Positions 1 to 13,898 of a stretch of DNA of 64,000 bases are shown here, piece after piece. This DNA is from Karalla daura (lineage: Eukaryota; Chordata; Actinopteri; Chaetodontiformes; Leiognathidae). Location of the stretch: positions 20,672,739 to 20,736,738 of the forward strand of contig CM055192.1 of assembly GCA_029224185.1 (NCBI GenBank), in the 5' to 3' direction. Made by a program: the position numbers and the translations under genes. Below the pieces are notes generated by a model. It was not told the DNA's origin. It did no database searches and was given only the letters and a program-made list of their open reading frames with translations. Each line of letters opens with the position of its first letter. Within the stretch, counting starts at the first letter, position 1.

Positions 1-3000
1 CCTCAGGAAACAGACAAATATTCTCCTTTTACAGCCTGATGAATTTCATTCAGACACACAAAATGCACCATTCATTTCCACTGATCAAAAAGAAAGTAGG
101 TTTTCAAAAGATTAAGACAGTTTTTTGCTTAATTTCTGAGGGTTAAAGAGGACAAAGTCTTAATATAGATTTGATGAATGGAAACTTTGGTCAAGACCAT
201 GAACGGGATGAGATAAAGATAACTAAGTGAGCAAGATAATGATAGATGGTTAGAAATTATGTGGTTATTGGATTTTCTTTTGCAAATTTGCCACTAAAAC
301 CTTGTTGGTATTTAAAGTTATTTCTCACCATTTGTTTGTATGAAGTCAGAAACATCCAGCATGTTCTGTATTAAGACAATTGCGAAGGAGAAAAGGAAAA
401 AAAAAACTCCATGAAATTCTAATGAAAGAACAAGTGAGAGCAGAAGATGATTTCGGATGTGTGTCGAATACAATAAGGTCACATTACGCTCACAGCTATT
501 TGAGTCATCGTGCAGGAATAGGTGCAACAAGCCAATCAAATTATCTATAACAAGAAAATGACAGGGTGCCGCGCGGCAAATGGAAAAGGATGGATTTCAT
601 CTCGCCGAGATACAGTGTGTGATGCAAAGAGGAGGAAAATACAGTATTCAATTTTCATCTGTCCTCTGCATGATTCATTTAGGTGGGTGCAGCAGAAGAA
701 TTCAGTGGGAGTACATCCTGAACTCTCCTGGAGGATAAGAGCAAGGCCGAAGAGGATTTTATTGATCACTTCAATCAAAAACACCATCTTAATCCTTTTG
801 TTTATTTCCTCTGTGGGTAATTACAGGTAAAATAAAAGCAATCATGTTGAGCAAAGTCTTCCAGTGAATTCTCTGCGTGTAGCTCATATTTTGCCTGATT
901 ACATGTAATTAAATCCCACAAAGTAAAAGTTTAAAATGTAAATTGTAGACGCGCCTCAATCCCTCTGAGCAGCCGATGCAGTGTTTATACCCCACCCTTG
1001 AGTGAGACGCCGTTCTTCTGTCACAGTTTGACTCTCGGAGGCAAAGCAGAGGTTTGAAAGTGGATCGCGAAAAGGATTCCCGAGCAGCCTCCACAAACAA
1101 ACAAATAAAACCTCTCGCCTCCGGAAGTGAGCCTCCACCCTGCTGTGAACCTGGTCAGAATGAAAACATTACCGGCCCGGCTGTGAACCTGCGATAGACG
1201 CTCGGCTAATTCCTCATTTCAGCTCAAACTGTGTGACCAACGGGGACAGAGAGAGAAACAAGGATTCCAGGCAACACATAGGTGAATCTCTTTAGACGGG
1301 TCTTACCTCTGCTCGGGTTCACAGCCCGTGCGGATGGCTGGCATTAACTCTGGTTCTGGGTGATTGTAGACATCATTGAGTTAATAGGATTTTTTTCTAA
1401 CATCCTGCTACTGTCTAAGTTCTCGAACACTGCTGAAACACTGCAATGGAAGGTGTAAAACATATGCCTTCATTACATCAACATTTCATACTGTGTCACA
1501 ATATAATGTGATGTTACGTCAGAGTAGCATACAATATTGTTTTGTCTCTTATAAACTTTATGAGGACATCAGCAGCACTGCAACGTAAGATCAGATTCAG
1601 AAAACTTAATTTTTCCCTGTGGGGGCAATTAAGGCGGCGACTCTCCGCTGCCTTAATGTGTAACGCAGTTAGTTACACAAGTTACACAGCGCAGAGTTTA
1701 AGTTATGTAGGATGCAGTGAAAACCAGCTGCAGCTTCTATATGAAGTACATAAGAAATGATAAGAAAAAATATAAAATTTCACCTGAGAAGAACTCTTGC
1801 ATGTATGATATACAGACTATAATGAAAACTACTCTCAAAAGTATTGTAGGATAATCGTAAAATAAGTTATTTTATCTGAAACTAACCTTCCAGTCAGCTG
1901 TTTGGCACCAAACTGCTGACTGGCAGACTTTTCTGACCAGCTGACGCATCTTAAAAGTGGGTTTTCTGTTGTTTTCTTGAACTGGTGTTTAAGATTTTGA
2001 GACGGACCTTCTTGTAGGAGAAAATACGCTGATTAATTGTCCCAAACAGTGTACTGTCTTTGTCCCAGTGCAGCACAACACTGTGACTGAAACCTGTAAA
2101 TACATAGATCATCACTTCTGTAGATTTTTAATCAGGAGCCCAATGGAGAAAATAACTTAGAGTTCAATGTATCCTATGAAGAAATACTTAATATGAAGCC
2201 AAGACGAGTTGAAGAAATTATCAGCTCTCTAGTGAGGGTGAAAGTCCTTCAGTCTTCTGGGTGCCACCCAGGCACTGCCACACAGCTCATACAGCTAGTT
2301 TACAACTATTTTTCCAACAGTTTTGTCTCCTGTCTCCATGCTAACTTCTCTGAAAGAGGAGGCCAGAACAACATTATCAGAATACTTTCTCTCACCGACT
2401 GATGCAGGCGTCTTTGCCTCGGTCACTATGACTTGAGGGTCTATGATTGAAGGGAAAAAGCAATGAATGTGCTTGAACCTTAATGTAATTTCATCCAAAA
2501 TCAAAATGTCTCCCCTGGAGGAAGTTTTTTTTTTGCTGCAAATTTGTAATGGTTTCGGAAGGCACAAAGAAATGATGTTGCCCACTGGAGAAAAAAAATT
2601 ACATGTATTTTTGTTCAAATTCAAGGATGTGTTTGGTTCAGCCTCTCTGTAAAACAAAATTCACATTTATTAAATCACAGGACTTATTTTGTCCTCATTC
2701 AATGCACCTGGTTAACTGTATTCACTGAAGTCATCTTTGGAGTCCAGGAACATGGAAACCTCAAACCTCAACCACAACTATCAGATAGCACAGGGTTTTA
2801 TGTATTTTACGGTATACTTCATTTCAAGCATCAATAATGAGCTGATTTTAAATAAAATCTTGTCTGGGTAATCTGGCGTGCCCAGTATTTAACTCATGTT
2901 ATATTCAGTGGTAACATTCAGTGGACGTGGGTTTACTGAACTCCCTTCATTGCTTTTCGTTCCCCCATTTTCTCCACCCAGGTGCTTGTTTCTCTCTCCA

Positions 3001-6000
3001 CTGTCTCTGTCAAAAATAAAGCCACGATGTGCCCAAAAAGTGTAAAAAACAAACAAAAAAGAGAGAGCATGATCCGTCCTTTGCATTCACTAAGGCAGCA
3101 ATGTGTCAGCTTGTTTTGTGTGTCGGAAGAGGAAAAGAATGAGATCAGAACAAAGCAATAATGCCAGTACTTTACTACTGCTACTACTAGTATCCATAGG
3201 AGTAGTAGAAGGTAGAAGTACAAGGTAAATGCCATGAAATATTGTTGCAATTGTTGCTGTTGTCAATTGTCTTCAAAAACCATCATCTTAGCTTCAGGTA
3301 TAATTTGAGGATGGATTGAATACAGATGCAGTATGATTGAATATTTCAGGCACACAGGTTAGCTTGACTCTTTATCATGGAGCTTTTCTGCTGAATAAGC
3401 ATGTTGTCTCTCTTGAGAAGGGGATTTGAGGTGAGCAGATGCCAAGATAGAGGTCAAAACATTAGCCTGAAGTGTGAAGCTGCCTGTGTGCAAAGACTCA
3501 TAAAAACAGGAGCAGAATGAGAAGCAGAGAAGCCATATGTGAAATGTCTGACGATGTGTGCACAAGTCTAAAGAAAAGATTGCTGAAATTAGCCCCTGGA
3601 AGGTTTTATCACCTACACATCCTGTCAAGAGGCTTGAGTGAATGCTTGTCTCAGAGCTAAATGCAGTGTAAATAGAGGCAGGTGTACTTTGCTTTGGCCT
3701 TGGTTTCACTTGCAGTCTCCTTATGACATGAAATGATTCACTTCTGATGTCGAGCGAGAGATCAGAAGAAATGTGGGATGCACCAGCACCAGCCTCAGTG
3801 TCAGGTGCCAGGTTTGATGTCAAGGCTTTAAATATGTTGAGGTTTAAATGTGCACAATATCTGTTAGTGGTCCAGTAATTCGCATCAGCCTACAGTTTTT
3901 GACCCAAACCACAAGGACTGAGAGACAAAGATAAGAAACCTAAACCACAAAACAGGGAACACGGAGGAAGTTCTTTGTATTTCATATTGAAAGCAGCCAG
4001 ATTTTGGATTGAGTTTAGCAGTTTTACAGATCCTTTGTCATTCACAGTTTATTGTGCTTCAATTAACCAATTAATTGCCATCATTTTCTAAATTTATAAG
4101 AACACAGTTAAAGCAAGAAGCTGTGGACCAGTTACCACCATTGTAACCATAGAGGAAAGGCTAATAAATGTTGTTAAAACCACCACAGGCACACACCATG
4201 GTGTGTGTACAGTTACAGATACAACTTCAAACTCTTTAATAATGAAAAACATTAATCCAGTAGTTGACTCACCTCTATAGTCATTTCCCTGGAACACATG
4301 GTACCACTTGTTTTCAGACCCTTCATACTTACATACTCTTACCACCTGTCCATAATAAGTGCTGATATAAGTACTTATTGACACCATTAGAACTATAAAT
4401 TGTTCAGCACACCCACATGCACATGTCATTTGTGGTGTTGTGATGTTTTTTTGTTTTTTATGCATTAGTGAAATACCTTGTAGCCATGGCAGCTGAAGCT
4501 CCAGGTGTTGCTGGTCGATGCAGTTCTCCACAGCATCACAGAGGGGAAACAAAAGCTGAATCCTGTCATGACTGTGGACTGTGTCTCATCTGTTTAGCTC
4601 TTGCTAATTGCTTGTGGTTGACGGTATCTTCCTAGTTAGTTTCTGTTCTCACCTCTGTTGCATCAACCTCGTTAACCCTGCCCCCAGCGTTTCTTCAGCC
4701 AATCAGCTTCTTCCTTTCTGAAGCGTCCACAGGTCTTTCTCCTGTCCCTTGTTAATTTGTGATTGAATGCAAAGCAATGATCGCACAGAGTACAAATTTT
4801 TCAGAACTTGATTTGAGAAAAATATTTCCCATAAGAGATGAATGGGTTGAGTTGAAAAACTGCCTAATTGCTTTGCCGACTAAAATGGGCTGTTGTAGTA
4901 AGTAGTAATGTAGTAGCCGTGGGTTTTTGAGGGGTTACCATGGCAGCATGCCACGTATCACTCTTGAAATTTTCCCGTTGGGGGATTTTCTAGTTTGATA
5001 TATAATTTAGTCCAGTTTAGTCTTTGATCCTTGCGTTTGTTGTCGCTGCTTTGGTCCCTCAGTGTTAAATTTTTCTTCACCTGTTCAGTTCTCTACTTTT
5101 AATCAAGTTTTGTGTCTAATCTCATTTGGGTTGAGAGAAACAGTTCTCTCAGCTCCAATCTGCTATTTGTGCACATATATGTGCATATGCTGCCTTTTCT
5201 GTTCCTTCAGCTGCACTGATGTAAATGAACTGTGACAGCAAGAAATGGATGTATGATGGAAACAACTCAAGGTATTGTCACAGTGTTAAGAAATACATGT
5301 CAAATCTACCATTTGAAATTAGCTTTACAAACAGTTTGCTTTTTAAGTTGTTACTCCAGTCACCAAGCCTCTTTCAGACATAAATGGAGAGAGCAAAATG
5401 CTGTCAGCCTGTTTGAATATGTTTCGCTTTACCTCCCCTCTGAAATTTTCATTCGGCTGGATGAATAAACATTAGAAAGTGACAGACAGTTGATCTTTTT
5501 TTTTTTCAGGTTGCATTGAAAATAAATTGTCCACTGTGTGTGTACTTTTCCTGTCATGTCTCTCTGGGCATCTGCTGCAGCGAAGCTGCTGGAAATAATG
5601 ACTGCAAGTTTGAAAAGTTGATAATGGCGATCTGAAAGGATGTCAGACTATTAAAGAAGCTGTGAAGCGCGTGCAGCCTTGATGGGCTAAATGCCTCGCA
5701 TTCAGCGGTTTCATGAGTAATAGTCAACACAGAGGCTTTTAAGATTCGTCCTCAACAGCCATTCATCAAAAACAATTCACACGCGACAACATGTGAACTG
5801 TTCAGGGTTGTACTTGAAAGGGGGCTGAGAGCCATTGCACAATGTTTTACAAAAAGGGTAGTTGTGTCAGTGAAGATGTCCATTACTTACATCCACAAAA
5901 ATCCAACTGAAAAAAAATGAAACATTCATTGACTGTTGTATCATGACGCCATCAAGCACTAATTTGCATTATCCTCTTTCAACATTTTTGGGGATTCGTG

Positions 6001-6162
6001 GCCAAGTTGTGTTGTTTGGCTAATTTATGGGTCCGCTGTTTTGATTACACAGAGCATCTGTTTTTCATAAGTCAGACACAGCCTGCATCTAAAGCAGGGG
6101 CATCAAAGTCCTGCATCAGATTTTGGAAAAGCAATGCATCTTTTTTTTTTCTGAAGGATTGA
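1..6162. other. Noncoding, mostly unique AT-rich sequence
   Basis: No exon is supported. A CpG-richer patch lies at 945-1330 (gacgcgcctc, tcgcgaaaagg, accggcccggctg). Minor structures are an imperfect inverted repeat of tactact words at 3175-3215 and a 16-bp palindrome (tgcacatatatgtgca) at 5170-5185. Minus-strand open frames of about 150 codons at 3359-3823 and 4094-4552 show no domain. Confidence 0.55.
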
Positions 6163-6222
6163 AGCATAGGTAGATAATTTATTGTCACTGAAAAAATACA
6201 ATCAAATTCAATGAACAATATA
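6163..6222. repeat. Possible dispersed-repeat fragment (tttattgtcact)
   Basis: The stretch gataatttattgtcactg, followed by aaaaaatacaatcaaatt, resembles a frequent fish repeat (tttattgtcatt...caacgaaatt). It is short and uncertain. Confidence 0.25.
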
Positions 6223-9200
6223 AAATGAAGGTCAAAACTAAACAATTGAGTCATAGATAAATAGTCAAAAACATGTAGGTTTAGGTCAATTTGGGACAAT
6301 TGGGTTGAAAAAAAAATCTATGGTTTCCTTTTCATCTTCCTAGAAAGGATCAATCCAAGAATGGAAACACTGACCCTGACACATAATTGTCCCTTTAGTA
6401 TGGACTTCATGCTTTGATATTTTTTTCCCCCTTGCAGAAAATGGCAAATATGAACAGAAAAGGAATGAAGACAAGATGCTTCAAACAAAGTGTCAATCAG
6501 CGTCTCACCTTTCCGATGTCAGACCTGGGGGCTACAGCATCTGTCAATTGTAATATCTCCTAAGTGACATTCTGACAAACACGATCTATTCACGATCTAT
6601 CTATTCTAGTCATTACACGACTACTTCTGCCTCATGTGCGAGAACAAATGGCTGATAAAATCTGAGCAGAAACTGTCTGTAACAAAACAAAACAAAACAA
6701 ATCAGTGTCCTTGAAGCTATAATGGTTATTTCCTGTAGACACAGTGGAATACTTGACTTGAAACTTATTGAATAATGACGCAAAATGACAAGTCAGTGCA
6801 CTGAAGATCTTCCTGAAGATAACCTATTTAGTGCTTTCGAGCTCTTAAATGTTCTCAACAGAGTCAGCAGATGTCAGAAAAACTCTAATTGAACTTGACA
6901 CACACAAACGTATTCCTAAAAGCTCACTTCCCAAAGCTAATTGAACGTAATCAAATTGATGCAGAGAGCCGCCGACCCAAACAAGCCGACACACAGCTCT
7001 GTTTTGCAGAAACAGGTCGAAGGCACAAAAAAAAGCAAATACCTGATTAAAACATTTCAACCACATCATTCTGCTCTTCCTCTGCAAATTTCTGAAGCTG
7101 CTTTTATGTCTTTTAAGTCCAGCAAACATAAACAAATCCATTTGCAAAATATCAGATTAAACACTCCTGGCATCTTCAAACAAGCAAATGCAAAACAGGG
7201 TTCGGAGATCTGCTCCTTCTTGTAGAGAGATCTGAAAGGCTGGATACGTGAGAGAAGATAAACATGCCATGCATCAAGCATGTTGGGATTTGGGGAGGGG
7301 TGGATCTCTGCCGACATGGGTACACACTTTGAGTTCACACTCAGCATGTTTAATTTGTTTATGACATTGAGTTTGGAGTTATGCAACGTAAGTGTTTACT
7401 CTAATAAACATGACTACAGCAAGTGGAAAGTGTGGAAAGCTGTTTGAATTTAGATAGATAGATACGTAGACAGTTAGATAGAGGGGGCATTTTGTGTTTT
7501 GTATTTGAAATCAGCTTTTCATCAAAGCTCACCTTCAGTTTCTTTTATCTTGACCTTTGTTTTATTGGTATTTTACTAAAATACAGTTTGAACTTATCTA
7601 ACTAAAGTTTTTATTCTGCCTCGCCACTTATTTTGTGACACCAAGAAGTTGCTGTCACAAAATCGTGTTTAAGTTCTGTTGTCATGTGTTTCTACACAGC
7701 ACATTTTCTTCCATTTCTTAAGTAGTGCTTGGTCCGTCTTGGGTCCGAGGTTGAATCTATTTGTAATCGAGCGGACCGTGACCTCTCGCAGTCTAACACA
7801 GTTTGACTCCTTGCATTCACTGGTCGTGTAGTGAGTGAGAGCATCTGCATTTGCTGTGATTCTTTACTCAATTATTCAGTTTCCTCTAATTCTTCAGTTG
7901 TTTTCTTTCTCCTAGCTCAATGCTGCATTGAACCAGGAGAAAAGCAATGTGTTGGATCGATATAGGAGGGAACAGGAACACTCCTCTAAGCCCCTTCTGT
8001 GCACGCTATAGCAATGAGGTCTGTTCACTCACTGTGATTTACAATTTCATATTCAGTGTTTTGTGCAGTGAAACAATTTCTCTGCCTGCAGATTGTCTGT
8101 ATTCCAGGCGAGCGGTATAGAAGATAATCCCATCACTTAACCAAAAGTACGAAACACTTTTACAACGTGCACTTATTCACGTTGAGCTCCCGTGCAGCAG
8201 AAGGAAGGCTTCCACTGCCAAAGCATGTTTCACACATCAGGGTCGTCTTGGCAATATATAAAGAGCTTTTGGAGGGTGCCCCGCAGAGGCTTCAACATTA
8301 AATCAGAGCTAAGAGCACACATCTGTAGAGAACACAGTAACCTAATCAGGCGTAAATGTGTCATAGCAAAGCACATTCGCTTCTCAGAGCGGCTGCCAAA
8401 CAACAAGAGAGAGCGTCTTCTCACCCTCAGTTCTGACTGACAGTGCACATCCTCTAAACGCTGCGACTGGAGCTTCTGAGGGCACAAACTGGATAAAGCC
8501 AGTCTCTGTGCCCGCTGTCGCTCCAGGCCAGTGGAGGGATTTTCTTGGGGGAGTCTTCGGGGTTCGACCACAATGCGTGGTGGTGGGGGGGGGCGCCGGT
8601 GAGTCACCGCTGTGTGGAAGCGGCGATAGAGACGGTGAACAGCTTTCTTAATGTCAGCCGTAATACCCGGGCAGACACGCGGGCCCTAATCGAGTGTGGC
8701 ACTTCCCAGAGCACCAAAAGCAAAGGAGGACTACCGGCTCATCTGTTCATCATTACACATTTCTTCTCTGGTGCTGCCCGTGCGCCTACAGCCGGGATTA
8801 ACAGCCTTCAGCCACTCTTCCTTTTGTCACTTTTTGTTTTGTCTGACATTGACATCTTGTCTAATGCATTTTTTTTCACAAATTGAGAAAAAAATCTTTG
8901 CAAGCCAAAAAGAACAATACCTTACCGAGCAGGAATGACCCTTCCAATGTGATTTGGAGCCCGTGGGCAAAACCTCCTGCCCTATACTGAGTATGAGAGT
9001 GAAAACCTAACCAAGCAAGACGAGGCTGTCTTGTCCAGTCACAGACTGACACATTGCTGATTCACAAACAGCCCAACTTTTTCTTTCTATCTTTGAGTTT
9101 GAATCCTTGACATGCCAAGACACAGTTATAAGCAGAATAGGTTTTTTCATGCCTAAATGACAGGCAGCAAAAGAAAGAAGGTCATTTTTTTTCTTTTGAA

Positions 9201-9454
9201 TATTTTTTGAGGTGCTGGACAGGTTCATTCCTGCTTCCTGGGGTGATCTTAAAGCTGAAATTCTCTTTCATGATATGACTTCTTGTCCACTTCAGAGGGA
9301 AACAAATTTATATACTTACGGAACAGAAAAACTGGCATCCGGAGAAGGCAAGGTTGAGGCTGGCTGTATATTTCTCACGACATGCTCTGGTTATTCCTCT
9401 GATGCCACTGTCATGTTCAAATGTGTATTTCTGAAATTCAAGGTCAGACTCTGA
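6223..9454. other. Noncoding, mostly unique sequence
   Basis: It holds a short (AAAAC)n run at 6680-6700 and a taga run near 7452. A CpG-bearing unique stretch at 8180-8800 includes a G-run (gtggtggtgggggggggc) at 8579-8596. No exon is supported. Confidence 0.55.
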
Positions 9455-9632
9455 GGTCCTTTCCATGTGGACGTTGCATGTTCTCCTCATGTCTACTTAA
9501 GTTTTCTCTGGGTTATCACATATCCCAGCACAGTCAAAAACACAATTGCTCTGAATTACCCCTAGATGTGAGCGTAGCAGTGAATGGTGTGTGTGCGTGT
9601 GCTCTGTGATGGACTGGTGACCATCCCTTTGT
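9455..9632 (+). repeat. SINE-like repeat fragment (copy A)
   Basis: The segment shows the middle of the family in order: a tgttctcc block, a degenerate agtcaaaaac block, attacccctagatgtgag, the TG-rich stretch after gtgaatgg, then gatggactggtgacc. The head and the GATGG tail are missing or unrecognisable. Confidence 0.65.
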
Positions 9633-10609
9633 TCGCTTTGTTGTAGTTCATATTTGACATCAGTTCCTCCATTATTCCCATTGACCTCAACCCAATTTTT
9701 GCTGCTGTTCAAGTCTATAACTAAGAGTCTACTCAAAGCTGCTTAAGCTCCTGTGAGAGGAAAATACTTGAGAAATACTTAATTGTATTAATCAAGAATC
9801 ATATATGTACTTACCGGTTGTAAATTGGTTGATTAGATTAGAGTAATTGCGGACAGACCTCCTACCTTGCTGCCTACCTGCAGTTTACCTTGCAGCAGCA
9901 TAGAAGCATGAATTCAATAAACCACAGTGGTGGTATTACTTTATATGTGTCTGCATATTTGTCCTTTAATAGCAAGTAGCCTTGAAACAGAGTCTGTCCT
10001 GACAACCAAAGTGTTCGTTCTACCCACAGGAGTTTTTTATTTTTCAAAGGATTACCCCCGCTGTGCTGCGATGTCACGGTAAAGGACACTGTTGCAGTAA
10101 AGGCTGAATGGGCTCAGGGCGTCTGACTGAAGATGAAGATTAAACTGAATGACATGTCATGACAGTCTGAACACGCTCTCCAAACGAAAGAAGAGACATT
10201 AGCAAAAGGGATTTCCTCTCGTATTCTATGGTTTGACCAATTCGGAAATTTCTCATGTGACACGTTGTCACCACGGCCCAAACTTTTAAGCCAGTGATTA
10301 TTGACATGAGAAAATGGATCCAGATGAAGGACTCTGCCAGTAATCTGCACTAAACGTTTTCCTTAATCCTCTCCGGCCTTGAAAAATGAAGTGGCCAATC
10401 ACAAAAGTGTCATTCATCAGCTGGTCAACTCTGTGCTTGTAGCTTTAAGAAGAAGGGGGGAGATAAGCAAAATGACACAGCATTAAGGTGGATTTTCTAA
10501 TTCTGGTCTCTCGTTGAGGTTTCCATGTCACTTCTGTAGCATCTGTCACAGGTTTTCAGCGTTGATATAAATAGAAATACCTTGTGAAATCCCAGTGCAA
10601 CCTCTTACT

Positions 10610-10870
10610 TCCCCAGCACTCATCTTAGGGATTGCTCCGTCGTATCTGCACAGGCCGACTTAAATAGGAGCAGGTGAAACAAATTAAATGGAAACATTTT
10701 CTCGGGGAGAGAAGCTCCTAAGCGTGCTCGAAATGCCTTCCCTTCCCATTGTTACGTCCTCCGCGTTGAGCATGAAAATTGCGACGTATTTGCATTTGAA
10801 TGTACGGCCACAGTCTGAGGGGAATTTATGATTTGACTTGAGTGGAAACATGATCGAAGACAACATAACA
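10610..10870. promoter_or_regulatory. CNE-like block with a perfect octamer site
   Basis: This is unique sequence, richer in CpG than its surroundings, with a perfect octamer ATTTGCAT at 10788-10795 and an ATTAAAT word nearby. The character fits a noncoding enhancer, but conservation is untested. Confidence 0.3.
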
Positions 10871-11853
10871 ACTGTTGTTCCATGTATTATTCAGTGATGG
10901 CTGATTGTTCTTGGTAAGCACAGCACCATAATTGTTCATGAAGGGGGAAAAAAGCCTTAAGCGCTATACAAACAACAAAAATCCTACTATAGAGAAGCAT
11001 GCAAATGGGTAACATTACAGGCTGCTACATTTCAGTTCTTACTTTTTAAAGATATCAAGAAATCAAAGTAAGACAAAACATTTTCTGTGTAGTTTCTTTG
11101 GGGTTGAAAGATTATGTTTGGCTCCACGTCCTCTCTTCAGCGTGAGGGCAGCAGATCTTTTCAATCAGGTTCTGCAGCCTTTGCACAGTAATTAAATTCT
11201 CCTTCACTTCAAAAGATGACCATCAGCCTGCTGCTGTCCTGCCAATCATCCAGTGTGTTTTTCTGCAGGGACTTACAATAATCTGAGCTGAACTGGAGAG
11301 AGAAGCGTCCTCTGAGGAACAATTTGATTGTTCATCATGTCAAGCTCATCAGCAGGTAATTTTCCCAGTTGGAAGCGTGCAGCATGTCTGGTAAAATGAG
11401 CTGGACGAGGGAGTGAACAAAGGACATATATAAAAGAGACTTTCACCCAAACATCAGGCTGACAAGAGACATTTTCTTTCGTAATTGTTATGCAATGAAA
11501 ATGCAATGAAAGTGACATCTTCCCTTAATCATGTATTGTGTGTTCAGTCTGCAAAACAAAGATTTCACGCGATGATGGAAGACACATAAACTTGTTTCTT
11601 TTAAATAAATAAACAAATTTGAACCGAACTGTCTCCAAAACTAAAGAAATGAAACTGCTGTGACAAGGCTGCAATTTTGCTTTTGTCTGTCAGACCGCAA
11701 CAGATCAATGTCAGCAACAAAAGAATCAATTGTAAAGTGGGCGACAAAACAGACACAAGGTCTGTTTTCTCTGTATTCTAGTTTGCAGTTTTCTAATAAT
11801 TTAACTCGACTTCTTCCTGTATGGAACGTTTTGTTTTTTCCAGGAAAACCAAC

Positions 11854-11858
<5 letters not shown>

Positions 11859-11902
<44 letters not shown>
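11859..11902. repeat. (AT)22 microsatellite
   Basis: A perfect 44-bp AT dinucleotide tract, flanked by unique sequence and not inside a recognisable repeat. Confidence 0.95.
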
Positions 11903-11906
<4 letters not shown>

Positions 11907-12763
11907 CTTAGACACAAGTGGCCAATCACAGAGTGGTTATTAGCAGAACAACAATACTTTTTAAAATCACTGTGAGGGGAAACAAAGCAAAACACAATCA
12001 CCCAGAAGTGTTTGATGCTTTAATTTTAGTTTATCCTCCTACCCTGTTGAACTCATTGGGACGCTTGGAAGTGGAGAACTCGACATTATATCTAGGATGA
12101 AAAATACATCTCCTAAAGCCTCTAAGGGTTGTTGGTTCTGTTGTTTGATACATGTGTTTATCTCCAGCAGGAAAATTACTGCTATGTGCACTCTGGCACT
12201 CTGGTTTGGAGCGAAAAGGCTTGAAAGTCAGATGAAGCAATGATATTTAATTTCATTTCACATGCTGCCATGTCACTGTCAGATTGAGTGCATCAGTATT
12301 CACGTCTCCTGCAGCTTTTAGGACCAGAAAGACTCTTTGGTGTTGCAGTATCATTAAAAAGCCTCACATTTCTTGCTATTAGCATGCTCCTTCTAATGTG
12401 CTATGTTTGTGCTGTGAAATACGGCTTGTACATTACCTCCTCCTTATTTATGAAAATGTCCATGTTTTCTCATGGTGTGAATGCAGCTGAGAGCATTCAC
12501 ACAAATCATTTGACCTTGAATGTGATTTTCCAAGTGTTCCAGTGTTTTCCAGAAAATATTGACTTTGGATCCAATATATTTGATGCTTGATTAGTTATCA
12601 AACAAGAAATAATTCACTATTCAACTACTAAATTATGATGTATTAATACATATTATGTTGATATCGATCCCTGGATTCACAGAGGTGAATTAAGCCCAAC
12701 GTTTACCACCTGGAACAATAAGGCGATGTGGAGCATACTTCTTTTATCATTTTTATTATCCAA

Positions 12764-13104
12764 TCATCCATCCATCATCTTACCAGCTTCGCACCCAATG
12801 GTGTTGTGGGAGTCTGCTGTGATCTCCTGTTCTCAAAGGGTGAAGATCATGAATACACCCTGGATAGGTCATCAGTCTATTGCAGGACACACACACACAC
12901 CATTCACTCACACATTAAAACCTAAGGGTAATTCCAGTGTCTCCAGTTGACCTAAATTTGTATGTTTTTGGATGGAATCAGAGTACCAGGAGAAAACCTA
13001 TGCAGATACTGGGAGAACATGCAAACTCAAGGTCTGACTGGGATTTGAACCACAGACTCTTTTCAATGAGACAATAGCGCTGTGCACCAATGCACTGTGC
13101 TACC
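12764..13104 (-). repeat. SINE-like repeat, near full length (copy B)
   Basis: The copy runs from a tccatccatc end to a tRNA-like head. On the minus strand the head reads GGTTCAAATCC (around 13045-13055), a perfect match to the RNA polymerase III box B consensus. An A-box-like word and a ggtagcacagtg start lie at the 13104 end. A short (CA)n at 12887-12901 occupies the family's TG-rich position. The tRNA origin is inferred from the box B match and from general knowledge of teleost SINEs. Confidence 0.7.
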
Positions 13105-13606
13105 TTATCAAGGCCCAGAAGTGAAATATGTATTATTCTGAAATAAGTAAGTACCTCTTAGTTGTAACAGTATTTTGTGAAAGTGAAAGATCCAAGTACT
13201 TCTTCCAGCTCCGTTGTTTTCTGCCCATGCTTCCACGGCTTTGGGCTGTTTCTTTTCTTCCTCAAGGTAACAGATCAAGTTAATGGATCGCACCTGTTCA
13301 CACACAGGTTGCTAATTAAGCCTCCATGCCACAGAGCTGCTTTGCCCTCAGTTATTCTATGTGAGAACATTTAAATTTTCACTGGGCATCAGCTTTGATA
13401 AATTACAGGAGTTTAACATCCAAGGATCTGAACCAGAAGCCTCCACTGAGCTGCTGCATCAATTCCTTTACTTTCAGTCTTTGTCGGACTCTTCAATGTC
13501 TCTTTCAAGGCTCTCAGTTTCAGTCAGACTGTTTTTTTCAACTGATTTTTACTCATTCAATGGTGGCTGAAGCCTTTCGGTATGACGCTAGCATGATCTC
13601 TCTTGT
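13105..13606. other. Short unique interval between SINE-like copies B and C
   Basis: No feature is seen. Open frames of about 65-86 codons overlap in several frames and are not recognisable. Confidence 0.5.
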
Positions 13607-13679
13607 GCCTGGTACTCCCACAGCCAAAAGACATGCATGTTTTAAACCGAAATGACCCCTAGGTATGTGTGAGAGACTG

Positions 13680-13750
<71 letters not shown>

Positions 13751-13898
13751 TGGTTTGTGACTTGTGACCTGTTCAAGGTGTATTCTCTGCCTTCACCCTG
13801 TGTCCTTTTGAGTAGAACCCTGTGACACCATTAAATGCAAAGCAGGTGAGATGATGGATAGATGGATGGATGGTTGTATGAAAGGATGGATGGATGGC
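13607..13898 (+). repeat. SINE-like repeat with long internal (TG)n (copy C)
   Basis: Recognisable blocks are ctcccacagccaaaagacatgcatg, acccctaggtatgtgtgag, a 64-bp perfect TG tract, gacctgttcaaggtgta and a GATGGATGGATGG tail near 13857-13897. The microsatellite occupies the position where other copies carry a short TG-rich stretch. Confidence 0.7.
13683..13746. repeat. (TG)32 microsatellite
   Basis: A perfect 64-bp tract inside SINE-like copy C. Confidence 0.95.

Larger units (their letters stand above)
9633..12763. other. Noncoding sequence between repeats
   Basis: Unique sequence apart from the (AT)22 tract and the CNE-like block at 10610-10870. A 10-bp palindrome tgacatgtca lies at about 10150. 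No exon is supported. Confidence 0.55.

Noticed and set aside
3359..3823. 154-codon minus-strand open frame
   Set aside because: It has no recognisable motif and no exon context. The composition matches the surrounding noncoding DNA.
4094..4552. 152-codon minus-strand frame with hydrophobic runs
   Set aside because: The hydrophobic runs come from AT-rich DNA. There is no homology, promoter or splice context.
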